DNA of 38,529 nucleotides from Chitinophagaceae bacterium (GTDB lineage: Bacteria > Bacteroidota > Bacteroidia > Chitinophagales > Chitinophagaceae), in the NCBI GenBank assembly GCA_947474815.1, contig CANJJU010000010.1, positions 1 to 38,529 of the forward strand, given 5' to 3'. Within the stretch, counting starts at the first letter, position 1. Every line of letters begins with the position of its first letter. The position numbers and the translations under genes were made by a program. The notes beneath the pieces were generated by a model. It was not told the DNA's origin. It did no database searches and worked only from the letters and a program-made list of their open reading frames with translations. This document shows, piece after piece, positions 1 to 9,318 of the stretch.

Positions 1-716
1 GAAATTTTATTTAGTGAAAGTGTCCAGTTGTTTGAAGTATCTTTTTCAGTTTCGTTTTTTTTGTTTTTTGTTGATGAATAATTTGCAGGCTTATTTCCTT
101 CATATTCACTCCTAAAGAAAGAGGGGGCATCTAACTTTATTTTATCGATGGCAATGAATTGCTTTTGCAAATCAGTTTTGTCAATCAGCGCATTCATTTT
201 CTCGATGCTAAAAATCATATTTTCTCCTATCCATTGATCAGTGCTGCTAAATTTGATATTATTTAAATTCACTTCTTTGAAATCAAATGAAATATTATTG
301 CTGCTGGTTTTATTACTAGAAGGAGTGTTAAAGTAATCTAATAGAAATTGGTAATTCCATGTAGTATCTTTTCTATTTAAATGAATTGTAGCATTATTCA
401 ATCCAATGTAATGGAGTGTAATATGATCTTTAACAAAAAACCAATCATTCAAACTTACTTTAGCAGCTCCTGCATAGAGTAGGGTGTCTTTAAATTGGTC
501 TTCAATATATAATTCTTCAAATGCTAACTTGTTGAAGAATGAAAAGTCAACATGCTTGATAGATACTTTAGTATGAAGTGATTTTGATAGTTTATTGGTA
601 GCCTGTTTTACCAACCAGGTTTGTACTGAAGGAAGGTGTAAAAGTCCATACAATGACAATACCAATAAGAGCAGTATCAGTATCGTTCGGGTTAATATTT
701 TATATAATAGTTTCAG
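1..716 (-). CDS. tamB: TamB-like envelope assembly protein (DUF490 family), N-terminal fragment
   Basis: Partial gene running off the left edge; about 238 N-terminal residues are visible without an in-frame stop. A hydrophobic anchor (about residues 9-26, rich in Leu and Ile) is followed by LPSVQTWLVKQATNKLSK and then VSIKHVDFSFFNKLAFEELYIEDQ. This is the usual opening of Bacteroidota TamB proteins: inner-membrane anchor, then a periplasmic beta-rich body. TamB-type proteins are known to bridge the envelope and help outer-membrane assembly or lipid transport; that role here is by family only. No ATG opens this frame. The best-fitting start is CTG at 716-714, which would give MKLLYKILTRT. An ATG at 745-743 is in another frame and would join it only with one extra T in a T5 run. 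Divergent from the M14 peptidase gene across about 230 bases. Family call confident, exact start unsure. Confidence 0.82.
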   Translation of the reverse strand, partial: MKLLYKILTRTILILLLLVLSLYGLLHLPSVQTWLVKQATNKLSKSLHTKVSIKHVDFSFFNKLAFEELYIEDQFKDTLLYAGAAKVSLNDWFFVKDHITLHYIGLNNATIHLNRKDTTWNYQFLLDYFNTPSSNKTSSNNISFDFKEVNLNNIKFSSTDQWIGENMIFSIEKMNALIDKTDLQKQFIAIDKIKLDAPSFFRSEYEGNKPANYSSTKNKKNETEKDTSNNWTLSLNKI

Positions 717-948
717 CGTAAAGAATTGTATGTAAAAATAACCATTCGTTCTCTACGAGCAAATACTATATATTAATTATTATATATTTCAGTAAAGCTT
801 AACAGATAGGGGATGATAAAATGATCAATTTGACCTTGAATTGTCTCTTTTAAGCCGTTTTGTGTTTAATTAGGGTGTTTTGGGTGTATAATTATATTTT
901 CTTTTTTCAGGGATAGTTTTAATAATTTCATGCTTTAAATATGATAAT

Positions 949-3441
949 ATGCGTATAATTTTTAGTTGGATCTTTATTTTGGTTGCCCATACCATTTTTG
1001 CTCAGTCTATTCAAAGTCCTGATCAGTTTTTAGGATATGCCTTAGGCCAGAAGTTTACACCCCATTATAAGATTGTAAATTATTTCAGACAAACAGCAAT
1101 GGCTGCAAGTGATAAAGTGAAGTTAGAGCAATATGGAACTACTGATGAGGGAAGAGAGTTGTTATTGGCTATTGTTTCAACGCCAGAAAATATTGCCCGA
1201 TTGGAAGACATTCGATTAAATAATCTCCGACTAACGGGTATATTGAAAGACAAGCCAGGAGACATCAAAGCTCCTGCAATTGTTTGGTTAAGTTATAATG
1301 TTCATGGAAATGAAGCTAGTTCTTCTGAAGTGTCAATGAAAGTGCTATATGAAATAATAGCAGGCAATAATAAAAGCATTAATTCTTGGCTCAAAAACAC
1401 CGTTGTTATCATTGATCCTTGCTTGAATCCAGATGGAAGAGATCGTTATGTAAATTGGTACAATCAAATGGAAGGAAAGAATCCCAATGCCAATCCATTG
1501 GGAAGAGAGCATGATGAGCCTTGGCCTGGGGGGAGAGGGAATCACTATAATTTTGATTTAAATCGTGATTGGGCTTGGCAAACGCAGAATGAAACTCAGC
1601 AAAGAATAAAACAATACAATAAATGGATGCCAGTCATTCATTGTGATTTTCATGAACAATATCCTTCCAATCCTTACTATTTTGCTCCGGCAGCAGAACC
1701 TTTTCATGAAGTAATTACTCCTTGGCAAAGACGCTTTCAAACGACTATTGGTAAAAATCATGCTAAATATTTTGATGCAAATGGTTGGCTTTATTTTACC
1801 AAAGAATATTTTGATTTGTTTTATCCTGCTTACGGCGATACGTATCCGATATACAATGGATCTATCGGTATGACCTATGAGCAAGCTGGTCACTCTATGG
1901 GAGGACTTGCCATTAAGGTCGATGACGATACACTTACTTTGTTTGATAGAATTGCACATCATTTTACTACCAGCATCTCTACCATTGAAATGGCTTCTTT
2001 GAATGCAGAAGAAATCAACAAAGAATTTAAAAAATATTTTGAGGAGGGTATCGCAAATGGCAATGGAAAATATAAGTCATACGTTATAAGTGGTGTGAAT
2101 CAACACAAATTACAGGCATTAACTACTTTTTTTGATAGGAATCAAATTGAATATGGCTTTGTAAAACAAGAAAGTAAGATTACAGGCTATCATTATACGA
2201 CCGAAATGGAAGGTGCATATACTGCGTCTATAAACGATGTCGTGGTTTCTGCTTTTCAGCCCAAAGCAGCATTGATAAAAGTGTTGTTTGAGCCAAATTC
2301 AAAATTAGTAGATTCTTCTACGTATGATATTACTGCTTGGTCTATACCCTACGCATATGGGGTAGAGTGTATTGCTTCAAAAGAAAAAGTACCCTTTTCA
2401 AATAGTATTGCTTCTGTAAAAAAATCGAATATTTCAAAAGGTGATTATGCTCATATAATTGAGTATGCCTCATTTAATGACGCAAAGTTTTTAGCAGCGT
2501 TGATTCAAAACGAAATCAAAGTTCGATACACTGAAAAGGATTTCTCATACGATGGAAAGAAATTTAAGAAAGGCAGTATGATTGTTTTAAAAAAGGGCAA
2601 TGAAAATAAAATTGATCAGTTGTCAACGCTTGTACTTCAATTCAATGCATCCGCTACAGGAATTGCTTCTGGATTTATGGAGTCAGGTGCTGATTTTGGA
2701 TCAGACAAATTGCATTTGATCAAAAAGCCTGTTGTAGCAATGCTTACAGGAGAATCTGTTTCTTCTACAGCAGCAGGAGAAGTATGGCATTTGTTTGATC
2801 AACAATTGAATTATCCCATTGTATTGTTAAATGCTATGAACATTGCTAGTATTAATTTGAATAATATTGATGTGTTAATTATACCAGATGGTAATTATAA
2901 AACATTATCTGATAAAGAAAGTACATTAAAATCTTGGGTTAAACAAGGCGGTAAAATTATTGCCCTAGAAGGAGCTGTAAGCCAAATGGCTATGGGTGAA
3001 TGGGGAATCAAATTAAAAAATGAGGATGCTTCAAAATTGGATGAAAAGAAATCTGATTATAAGGATGTTAAAAAATATGCAGATAGAGATCGTCAAGTAT
3101 TAGTGAACAATACCCCTGGTGCAATTTACAAGCTTGAATTAGATGATACACATCCATTGGCTTTTGGTTACCCTAATTTCTATTTCACATTAAAGCTTAA
3201 TAGCAACTTGTATGAGTTTATGAAAGAAGGGTGGAATGTGGGTGTGCTCAAGAAAAAGAGTGAAGTGGCAGGTTTCGTTGGAAGTGTAGCCAAAGGAAAT
3301 CTTAAAGATGGAACGCTTATTGGTGTGCAAGATTTTGGTGCAGGGAAAGTGATTTATTTTTCAGACGATCCATTGTTTAGAAGCTTTTGGGAAAATGGGA
3401 AATTAATGTTTAGTAATGCTGTTTTTTTAGTAGGTCAATAA
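949..3441 (+). CDS. Exported M14-family zinc carboxypeptidase-like protein
   Basis: 830 residues. An N-terminal signal peptide ends near residue 19 (HTIFAQ). The M14 metallopeptidase domain spans roughly residues 35-330. Its zinc ligands are visible as H119 and E122 in NVHGNEASSSE and H235 in CDFHEQ. Substrate-binding signatures NPDGR (160-164) and NRDW (205-208) are present, and the catalytic Glu is probably E311 in YEQAGHSMGG. Thus all catalytic residues appear intact. Residues about 590-690 (VVAMLTGE...VLIIPDGNYK...WVKQGGKIIALEG) resemble the class I amidotransferase-like fold often attached to these large Bacteroidota M14 proteins. It probably acts on peptides in the periplasm or outside the cell; the substrate is unknown. 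Converges on the transglutaminase-like gene with only 23 bases between stops and no terminator hairpin. Confidence 0.88.
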   Translation: MRIIFSWIFILVAHTIFAQSIQSPDQFLGYALGQKFTPHYKIVNYFRQTAMAASDKVKLEQYGTTDEGRELLLAIVSTPENIARLEDIRLNNLRLTGILKDKPGDIKAPAIVWLSYNVHGNEASSSEVSMKVLYEIIAGNNKSINSWLKNTVVIIDPCLNPDGRDRYVNWYNQMEGKNPNANPLGREHDEPWPGGRGNHYNFDLNRDWAWQTQNETQQRIKQYNKWMPVIHCDFHEQYPSNPYYFAPAAEPFHEVITPWQRRFQTTIGKNHAKYFDANGWLYFTKEYFDLFYPAYGDTYPIYNGSIGMTYEQAGHSMGGLAIKVDDDTLTLFDRIAHHFTTSISTIEMASLNAEEINKEFKKYFEEGIANGNGKYKSYVISGVNQHKLQALTTFFDRNQIEYGFVKQESKITGYHYTTEMEGAYTASINDVVVSAFQPKAALIKVLFEPNSKLVDSSTYDITAWSIPYAYGVECIASKEKVPFSNSIASVKKSNISKGDYAHIIEYASFNDAKFLAALIQNEIKVRYTEKDFSYDGKKFKKGSMIVLKKGNENKIDQLSTLVLQFNASATGIASGFMESGADFGSDKLHLIKKPVVAMLTGESVSSTAAGEVWHLFDQQLNYPIVLLNAMNIASINLNNIDVLIIPDGNYKTLSDKESTLKSWVKQGGKIIALEGAVSQMAMGEWGIKLKNEDASKLDEKKSDYKDVKKYADRDRQVLVNNTPGAIYKLELDDTHPLAFGYPNFYFTLKLNSNLYEFMKEGWNVGVLKKKSEVAGFVGSVAKGNLKDGTLIGVQDFGAGKVIYFSDDPLFRSFWENGKLMFSNAVFLVGQ

Positions 3442-3464
3442 TTACTTATAGTATTAATGTCTCT

Positions 3465-4421
3465 TTATTCATTTACTTCGATATAGTAGGTGAGGATTTC
3501 CTTATTGTCAACTAAAATCCTAACAGGGAATTCACCTTCTTTTTTAAATGTATAATTGAAACTTATTGTTCCTCCCTCATCATTAAAATTAAATGCCTGA
3601 GGCTTTATGGTTTTATTGCCTTCTCCAATTTGCAAGGAGAGATTACTAATAGCAACAGCTTGTGTATAGCTAAAGCTAAATCTAACACTTTTAGAGAGGC
3701 TTGTTTTAATGTATCCGTTTTTTGGAAAAGGCTTTTGTAGTCCAATGGAATAGGCTGTTTTTCCAATAATAGGAAAAGTAAAAAAATCTTTGATGCTTCT
3801 TGTTCCATCGCCAAATAGCCATGCACTGTTATCCGGGTAGTGATCAAGATTAAATAATTGTTTGTCTGCAAAAAAACAATTACTCGTAAATTCTTTTGTA
3901 AATGTTGTTTGACGTTTATCCAATGATCCGCTGGCTTTGGTTGCGTCTACATAAAACCATTCTTCTGCGCTTTTGCCTAACTGTACTACATTCCATGAGT
4001 AATTGGCTTCGTCTGGTATGTTGTCAAAATCTTCTGTGGTATTTCGAGTAAATCCATCAACCACCAAACAACGAATATTAGCAAGACTACACATTTCTTG
4101 AAAAAGCAATGCAAATCCTTTAGAAGTTGCTCTTCTATATTGGTTTACTAATGCAGGGTGAGCATTTTTGTTGTCATTTGAATGGGAAGCTTTTGGGTCT
4201 ATTGCAATGTTGTTTGCAATCCAATAATAAATAGCTCTGACTTTATTGATTTTTGTATCAAATTGCTTAGTAATTGTATCTGAAATGCTAGCAACATTAA
4301 AAGAATCTAATGAGCCAATTTTTTTCACATAATCATCAACACTTGCGTACTTATTTAATTGTTGTGCAAATGAATAATTACTAAAGAGAATAAAAAGTAG
4401 AGAATAGAATAGTTGCTTCAT
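3465..4421 (-). CDS. Exported transglutaminase-fold protein lacking the catalytic Cys and His
   Basis: 318 residues with a signal peptide ending near residue 20 (NYSFAQ). Residues 60-165 match the transglutaminase/kyphoscoliosis-peptidase core: KVRAIYYWIANNIAIDP, then RRATSKGFALLFQEMCSLANIRCLVVDG, then NYSWNVVQLG and EEWFYVDATKASG. In active members the first segment carries Cys (as in GVCEGYA) and the second carries His (as in NHAWN). Here those positions are S100 and S142; only D159 of the Cys-His-Asp triad remains. I infer a non-catalytic, perhaps binding or structural, role. The C-terminal 120 residues look like a beta-sandwich (SFNYTFKKEGEFPVRILVDNKEIL). It stands alone on its strand, convergent with the M14 gene and upstream of the glnN terminator. 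The family call is good; the specific function is unknown. Confidence 0.8.
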   Translation of the reverse strand: MKQLFYSLLFILFSNYSFAQQLNKYASVDDYVKKIGSLDSFNVASISDTITKQFDTKINKVRAIYYWIANNIAIDPKASHSNDNKNAHPALVNQYRRATSKGFALLFQEMCSLANIRCLVVDGFTRNTTEDFDNIPDEANYSWNVVQLGKSAEEWFYVDATKASGSLDKRQTTFTKEFTSNCFFADKQLFNLDHYPDNSAWLFGDGTRSIKDFFTFPIIGKTAYSIGLQKPFPKNGYIKTSLSKSVRFSFSYTQAVAISNLSLQIGEGNKTIKPQAFNFNDEGGTISFNYTFKKEGEFPVRILVDNKEILTYYIEVNE

Positions 4422-4497
4422 GAGATAAAATTAAAGAAAGGAGTTGTTAATTAATCCTTAATCAGTCAATCTTTATCTGTTTTACTTTGTATTAAAC

Positions 4498-4523
4498 AAA
4501 AAAGCCTCTAATTAAAGAGGCTT
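4498..4523 (-). terminator. Intrinsic terminator of glnN
   Basis: Perfect 8-bp inverted repeat AAGCCTCT (4502-4509) / AGAGGCTT (4516-4523) with a 6-base loop. Read on the minus strand it is followed by a run of T. It lies just after the glutamine synthetase stop codon. Confidence 0.88.
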
Positions 4524-4533
4524 CACTATTCGA

Positions 4534-6729
4534 TTATCTTAAGAATAATAATTCTCTGTATTTTGGTAAAGGCCAAATGTCATCTTCAATGAGCAATTCA
4601 AGTTTATCTGTATGATATCTGATTATGTCGAAATGTTTGCCTTTTACATTATCGCAATAGGCAATGGCTTTCTTTCTTGAATCTTCGATGTCATTTGATT
4701 TCTTTCTTGCTTCAATCATTTCTGCTACATGGCTACTGATGGTATTAATATGAAGACTAATCTTTTCAAGAATTGCTTTTTGTGTTGCAAACATGTCTGG
4801 TTTAAGGCCGGCTTCTTTTAGTCCTCTAATATTTTCAATCAAAGTATTTTGGTATTTCAATGCCGCAGGAATGATTAAGGTTGTGGCCAAGTCGCCCATG
4901 ACTCTTGCTTCTATTTGCACTTTTTTAATATAATCTTCCAGCATGATTTCATGTCTTGCTTCCAGTTCTAAGTGATTGTAGATTTGATTGTCTTCAAATA
5001 GTTTCTTTGCTTTATTGGTAGTATATGCATCTAAAGAGAGGGGCGTTGTTTTAATATTGGGCAATCCTCTTTTGGCTGCTTCTTTTTCCCATTCTTCACT
5101 ATATCCATCTCCCTCAAATAGTACCTTTTTGCTATCTACAATATATTTTTGAATGGTTTGCATAATGGCTACTTCTTTCTTTTCTCCTTTCTCAATTAAA
5201 GTATCTACTTCTATTTTGAATTTTTTAAGCGTTTCAGCCATGATGGTATTTAGAACTGTCATTGGTCCTGCACAATTAGCAGAAGATCCTACTGCACGGA
5301 ATTCGAATTTATTGCCTGTAAATGCAAAGGGAGAAGTTCTGTTCCTATCTGTATTATCAAGCATTAGCTCAGGAATGCTTTTATGAATATCCAATTTTAA
5401 AATGGCTTCATCGGTTTCATCGAAATTTCCGCCCACTCTTTTTTCAATTTGATTCAAAACATCCGTAAGATATTTTCCGATAAATATTGAAATGATAGCC
5501 GGAGGCGCTTCGTTTGCACCAAGTCGATGATCGTTGCCAGCACTAGCAATGGAAGCCCTAATCAATTCTGCGTAATCATGTACAGCTTTAATAGTGTTTA
5601 CGAAAAAGGTGAGAAACATTAAGTTCGTCTTGGGAGTTTTTCCTGGCGCTAAAAGATTTACGCCAGTATCTGTGCTCATGCTCCAGTTGTTGTGTTTGCC
5701 ACTTCCGTTGATTCCTGCGAAAGGTTTTTCGTGAAGCAATACAATTAGATTGTGTCTTTTAGCTACGCGTGTCATGATATCCATCAACAAAGTGTTGTGG
5801 TCAACAGCTAAATTCATTTCTTCATAGATGGGAGCGCATTCAAATTGCGCGGGTGCTACTTCGTTATGGCGTGTACGCAATGGGATGCCAAGCTTATAGG
5901 ATTCCATTTCAAAATCTCTCATAAAAGCGTATATGCGTTCAGGTATTGCACCAAAATAATGGTCGTCTAATTGTTGTCCTTTTGCGGGAGCATGTCCAAA
6001 AACGGTGCGTCCTGTTAAAAGTAAATCAGGTCTTGCGGTTGCTAGTCCTGCGTCTATAACAAAATACTCTTGTTCCCATCCAAGTGTTGCATTTACTTTA
6101 GATACGTTTTTGTCAAAGTATTGGCAAACATCTACGGCTGCTTTATCTAAGGCAACTACAGCTTTTAGAAGAGGTGTTTTTGTGTCAAGTGATTCTCCAG
6201 TATACGATACAAATATGGTAGGAATACAAAGTGTTTTTCCTTGTCCGGTTTCCATGATAAAGGCAGGAGAGGAGGGATCCCATGCAGTATAGCCACGTGC
6301 TTCAAATGTTGCTCTTAGTCCACCGCTAGGGAAAGAAGAGGCATCTGGTTCTTGTTGAATCAATGCGGCGCCTTCAAATTCTTGAATAGGAGTTCCGTCG
6401 CCTTTGAGTGTGAAAAAAGAATCATGTTTTTCTGCTGACAAACCAGTTAAAGGCTGAAACCAATGTGTAAAATGGGTAACTCCTTTTTCTTCGGCCCATG
6501 CTTTCAATCCGTTGGCAATATTGCTGCCCATTGCACGATCAATTTTTTTTCCACTCGCAGAAGAAGCAACCAAGCTTTTATATGCATCATCACTTAAGTA
6601 GTGGCGAGCCGTTTTAATTGTAAATACATTTTCATTAAATATGGTAGTGATTTTTTCTGATGCTTTTACATCGTAGGTAATAGCATTTTTAGCAATGTTT
6701 TTTATTGCAGTAAATCGTAATGAGCTCAT
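4534..6729 (-). CDS. glnN: Type III glutamine synthetase
   Basis: About 731 residues, the size expected for the type III (GlnN) enzyme first known from Bacteroides and cyanobacteria, and far longer than type I or II. It condenses ammonium with glutamate using ATP and is the main ammonium-assimilating step. Characteristic segments are FTHWFQPLTGLSAEKHD (near residue 90), LGWEQEYFVIDAG (metal-binding Glu region), RTRHNEVAPAQFE, GSGKHNNWSMSTD (ATP/glutamate site), HRLGANEAPPAIIS and NRTSPFAFTGNKFEFRAVGSS. The start was set at ATG 6729 (MSSLRFTAIKN); a seven-residue upstream extension is possible but unlike the family. A promoter-like pair lies 20-50 bases upstream, and a 12-bp inverted repeat about 100 bases upstream may be an operator. 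It ends at its own terminator, so it is probably monocistronic. Confidence 0.96.
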   Translation of the reverse strand: MSSLRFTAIKNIAKNAITYDVKASEKITTIFNENVFTIKTARHYLSDDAYKSLVASSASGKKIDRAMGSNIANGLKAWAEEKGVTHFTHWFQPLTGLSAEKHDSFFTLKGDGTPIQEFEGAALIQQEPDASSFPSGGLRATFEARGYTAWDPSSPAFIMETGQGKTLCIPTIFVSYTGESLDTKTPLLKAVVALDKAAVDVCQYFDKNVSKVNATLGWEQEYFVIDAGLATARPDLLLTGRTVFGHAPAKGQQLDDHYFGAIPERIYAFMRDFEMESYKLGIPLRTRHNEVAPAQFECAPIYEEMNLAVDHNTLLMDIMTRVAKRHNLIVLLHEKPFAGINGSGKHNNWSMSTDTGVNLLAPGKTPKTNLMFLTFFVNTIKAVHDYAELIRASIASAGNDHRLGANEAPPAIISIFIGKYLTDVLNQIEKRVGGNFDETDEAILKLDIHKSIPELMLDNTDRNRTSPFAFTGNKFEFRAVGSSANCAGPMTVLNTIMAETLKKFKIEVDTLIEKGEKKEVAIMQTIQKYIVDSKKVLFEGDGYSEEWEKEAAKRGLPNIKTTPLSLDAYTTNKAKKLFEDNQIYNHLELEARHEIMLEDYIKKVQIEARVMGDLATTLIIPAALKYQNTLIENIRGLKEAGLKPDMFATQKAILEKISLHINTISSHVAEMIEARKKSNDIEDSRKKAIAYCDNVKGKHFDIIRYHTDKLELLIEDDIWPLPKYRELLFLR

Positions 6730-6747
6730 TTTTGTTGATTTTAGCCA

Positions 6748-6777
6748 CAAAATAAGTTAGTTTACACATAAAAACAA
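6748..6777 (-). promoter_or_regulatory. Candidate promoter of glnN
   Basis: On the minus strand TTG (6777-6775) is followed after 19 bases by TTATTTTG (6755-6748), one mismatch from the Bacteroidota -7 box TAnnTTTG. The glnN ATG is 18 bases downstream. Confidence 0.5.
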
Positions 6778-6824
6778 TGGTCTTCAACAGAAAATATTCA
6801 TTTTTCAATAAAAAATTGATAAAA

Positions 6825-6857
6825 ATATTACATATTTAATATTTTAATATGTAATAT
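6825..6857. promoter_or_regulatory. 12-bp inverted repeat upstream of glnN
   Basis: ATATTACATATT (6825-6836) and its exact reverse complement AATATGTAATAT (6846-6857) are separated by 9 bases. It is nearly all A/T and has no T run with a GC stem, so it is unlikely to be a terminator. The position, about 96-128 bases upstream of the glnN ATG, fits a regulator binding site. No known regulator is recognised. Confidence 0.5.
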
Positions 6858-7050
6858 GAATTGCATTGAGTTAGCCCTTAATCCTTCATGAATAGCAATC
6901 GTATGGGGATAGAATTTATAGGTCTACGGTTGATATTTTCCAAATCAAGATTGTTGTGGGAAGATGGTTAAAATATTTGCTTCTATCATTTATGAAATAT
7001 TTTTTGTTGTAATTACCTTTATAATCTCACATTTTTATTTTGCCCAAGCC

Positions 7051-9267
7051 ATGGAAATTAATGCAAATGCTGCTGCTCAATTAAGACTTACGGAAGAAGA
7101 ATTTGAACTTATTAAAGTGAAGCTAGGACGTACGCCAAACTTTACAGAACTCTGTGCTTTTAGTGGCATGTGGAGTGAGCATTGTAGTTATAAGAATTCA
7201 ATCAAGTGGTTAAAAACATTGCCCCGAGATGGAGAAAAAATGCTGGTGAAAGCAGGGGAGGAAAATGCGGGATTAATGGATATTGGAAATGGGTTTGGAG
7301 TGGTATTTAAAATTGAATCTCATAATCATCCTTCTGCCATTGAGCCATTTCAAGGGGCTGCCACGGGAGTAGGAGGTATCAATAGAGATATTTTTACTAT
7401 GGGAGCAAGGCCCATTGCGTCTTTAAATTCACTTCGTTTTGGAAATTTACAAGAAGCTAAAACACAGCATTTGCTTGCGGGAGTTGTGCATGGAATTGGT
7501 CATTATGGAAACTGTTTTGGTGTTCCAACCGTTGGAGGAGAAATATATTTTGAAAAATGCTATCATACCAATCCGTTAGTAAACGCAATGAGTGTGGGGA
7601 TTGTAAAAAATGGGGAAACGGTCTCTGCTACTGCAGAAGGAAAAGGCAATCCTGTGTTTTTTGTAGGTAGTGCAACAGGAAAAGATGGTATCGGAGGAGC
7701 TTCGTTTGCAAGTGCAGAAATAACAAAAGACAGTGCGGAAGATTTGCCTGCAGTTCAAGTGGGCGATCCTTTTCAAGAAAAAAAATTACTAGAAGCTTGT
7801 CTAGAAGTCATACAAACTGGAGCTGTGGTGGGGATGCAAGATATGGGAGCAGCAGGAATTATTTGCTCTACGGCCGAAATGAGTGCAAAAGGTAATGCAG
7901 GAATGATTATTCATTTAGATAAAGTGCCTACCAGGCAACAAGGAATGAAGGCTTGGGAATTATTGCTTAGCGAAAGCCAAGAAAGAATGTTGCTAGTAGT
8001 AAAGAAGGGTTGTGAAAAAGAAGTACTCAGCGTTTTTGAAAAATGGGATCTTCCTTGCAGTGACATTGGAGAAGTTACAGACGATGGGCTGTTGCATTTT
8101 TATATGAATGGGGTCAAAGAGGCGTTGATTCCAGCAAATGAATTGGTTTTAGGTGGAGGAGCACCTCAGTATGACCGTGAGTATATAAAGCCTGCCTATT
8201 TACAAAAAAATGAATCGTTTGATTTAACTACTATAGCGTTGCCAACCAATATTAAGAAAATTACCGAGCAACTTATCACCATTCCCAATATTGCAAGTAA
8301 GCGTTGGGTATATGAGCAATATGATAGCATGGTAGGCGCAGGAAATACGAATACCAATGCACCCAGTGATGCGGCAGTTGTAATGGCGAAGCCAACCAAT
8401 AAAGCATTGGCATTAACAACCGATTGCAACAGTAGGTATGTTTTTGCTGATCCTTATAAGGGTGCGATGATTGCAGTGGCAGAAGCTGCCCGAAATATTG
8501 TATGTAGTGGAGGTCAGCCTTTAGGTGTTACTAATTGTTTGAATTTTGGGAATCCATACGATCCAGAAGTGTATTATCAGTTTGTGCAAGCGATTAAAGG
8601 GATGGGCGAAGCCTGCAGGCATTTTGATACTCCTGTAACTGGCGGAAATGTTAGCTTCTATAACCAATCCCCTGAAGGACCAGTATATCCTACTCCTACC
8701 ATTGGTATGGTGGGCTTATTGGAAACAATAGAGGATAAAATGACCATGGATTTTAAAAATGCAGGGGATGCTATTTTTCTCATAGGTCATCAAAAAAATG
8801 ATATTGGATCTTCTGAATACTTGCATAAGATTCTTGGAGAAGAATTTTCTCCTTGTCCGTATTTCGACTTACAAGAAGAGCAGGATATGCAACAATTAGT
8901 GATGAAGCTTATTAAAAATAAATTAATTGCTTCTGCACATGATCTTAGTGATGGAGGTCTTATTGTCTGCTTGATGGAAAGTTCTTTTAATCGTTCACTT
9001 GGCTTTGCGGTTAGTCAGCCCTCTAATAATATTAGAGAGGATGCGTTTTGGTTTGGCGAGGCGCAAGGAAGAGTGATGGTTTCAGTTAATCGGAATGCTA
9101 CTGATAAGTTCGTTTCTTTCATACATAATCAACAGGTTCCATTTTTGTTACTGGGTAATGTAAGTGAAAAGGAAGTGCTAGTAAATAATGCCAATTGGGG
9201 CAGCATTGATCATTGGAAAGGCCTGTATCAAAATGCCATTAGCAACGTTTTAGCAAATGAAGTATAG
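7051..9267 (+). CDS. purL: Phosphoribosylformylglycinamidine synthase subunit PurL
   Basis: 738 residues, the size of the small PurL that works with separate PurQ and PurS; neither partner is in this window. It performs the fourth step of purine synthesis, ATP-dependent conversion of FGAR to FGAM. Visible family segments: CAFSGMWSEHCSYKNS near residue 37, ESHNHPSAIEPFQGAATGVGG near 90, DMGAAGIICSTAEMS, GGGAPQYDREY, YDSMVGAGNTNTNAPSDAA and DTPVTGGNVSFYNQS (second AIR-synthase-like half). The start was placed at ATG 7051 (MEINANAAAQLRLTEEEFELIK), because family members begin just before LTEEE and the hydrophobic in-frame extension back to 6964 makes no sense on a cytosolic enzyme. A TTATTTTG box 9 bases before this ATG would imply a very short leader. 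Confidence 0.96.
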   Translation: MEINANAAAQLRLTEEEFELIKVKLGRTPNFTELCAFSGMWSEHCSYKNSIKWLKTLPRDGEKMLVKAGEENAGLMDIGNGFGVVFKIESHNHPSAIEPFQGAATGVGGINRDIFTMGARPIASLNSLRFGNLQEAKTQHLLAGVVHGIGHYGNCFGVPTVGGEIYFEKCYHTNPLVNAMSVGIVKNGETVSATAEGKGNPVFFVGSATGKDGIGGASFASAEITKDSAEDLPAVQVGDPFQEKKLLEACLEVIQTGAVVGMQDMGAAGIICSTAEMSAKGNAGMIIHLDKVPTRQQGMKAWELLLSESQERMLLVVKKGCEKEVLSVFEKWDLPCSDIGEVTDDGLLHFYMNGVKEALIPANELVLGGGAPQYDREYIKPAYLQKNESFDLTTIALPTNIKKITEQLITIPNIASKRWVYEQYDSMVGAGNTNTNAPSDAAVVMAKPTNKALALTTDCNSRYVFADPYKGAMIAVAEAARNIVCSGGQPLGVTNCLNFGNPYDPEVYYQFVQAIKGMGEACRHFDTPVTGGNVSFYNQSPEGPVYPTPTIGMVGLLETIEDKMTMDFKNAGDAIFLIGHQKNDIGSSEYLHKILGEEFSPCPYFDLQEEQDMQQLVMKLIKNKLIASAHDLSDGGLIVCLMESSFNRSLGFAVSQPSNNIREDAFWFGEAQGRVMVSVNRNATDKFVSFIHNQQVPFLLLGNVSEKEVLVNNANWGSIDHWKGLYQNAISNVLANEV

Positions 9268-9318
9268 GGGAATTAAAAAATAGTTGAATCAAATTTTTAT
9301 CCTCCCAAAAAAACATCC

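Larger units (their letters stand above)
6730..7050. other. Divergent intergenic region between glnN and purL (321 bases)
   Basis: About 320 bases with no convincing gene. It contains the glnN promoter candidate at its left end, a 12-bp inverted repeat at 6825-6857, and on the plus strand a TTATTTTG box (7035-7042) just before the chosen purL start. An open frame at 6964-7050 is continuous with purL but is judged noncoding (see rejected items). Confidence 0.6.

Noticed and set aside
6964-7050. In-frame N-terminal extension of PurL that looks like a signal peptide (hydrophobic run ending in FAQA)
   Set aside because: PurL is a cytosolic purine enzyme, family members begin near ATG 7051, and promoter-like sequence lies inside this stretch. 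The hydrophobicity reflects AT-rich DNA.
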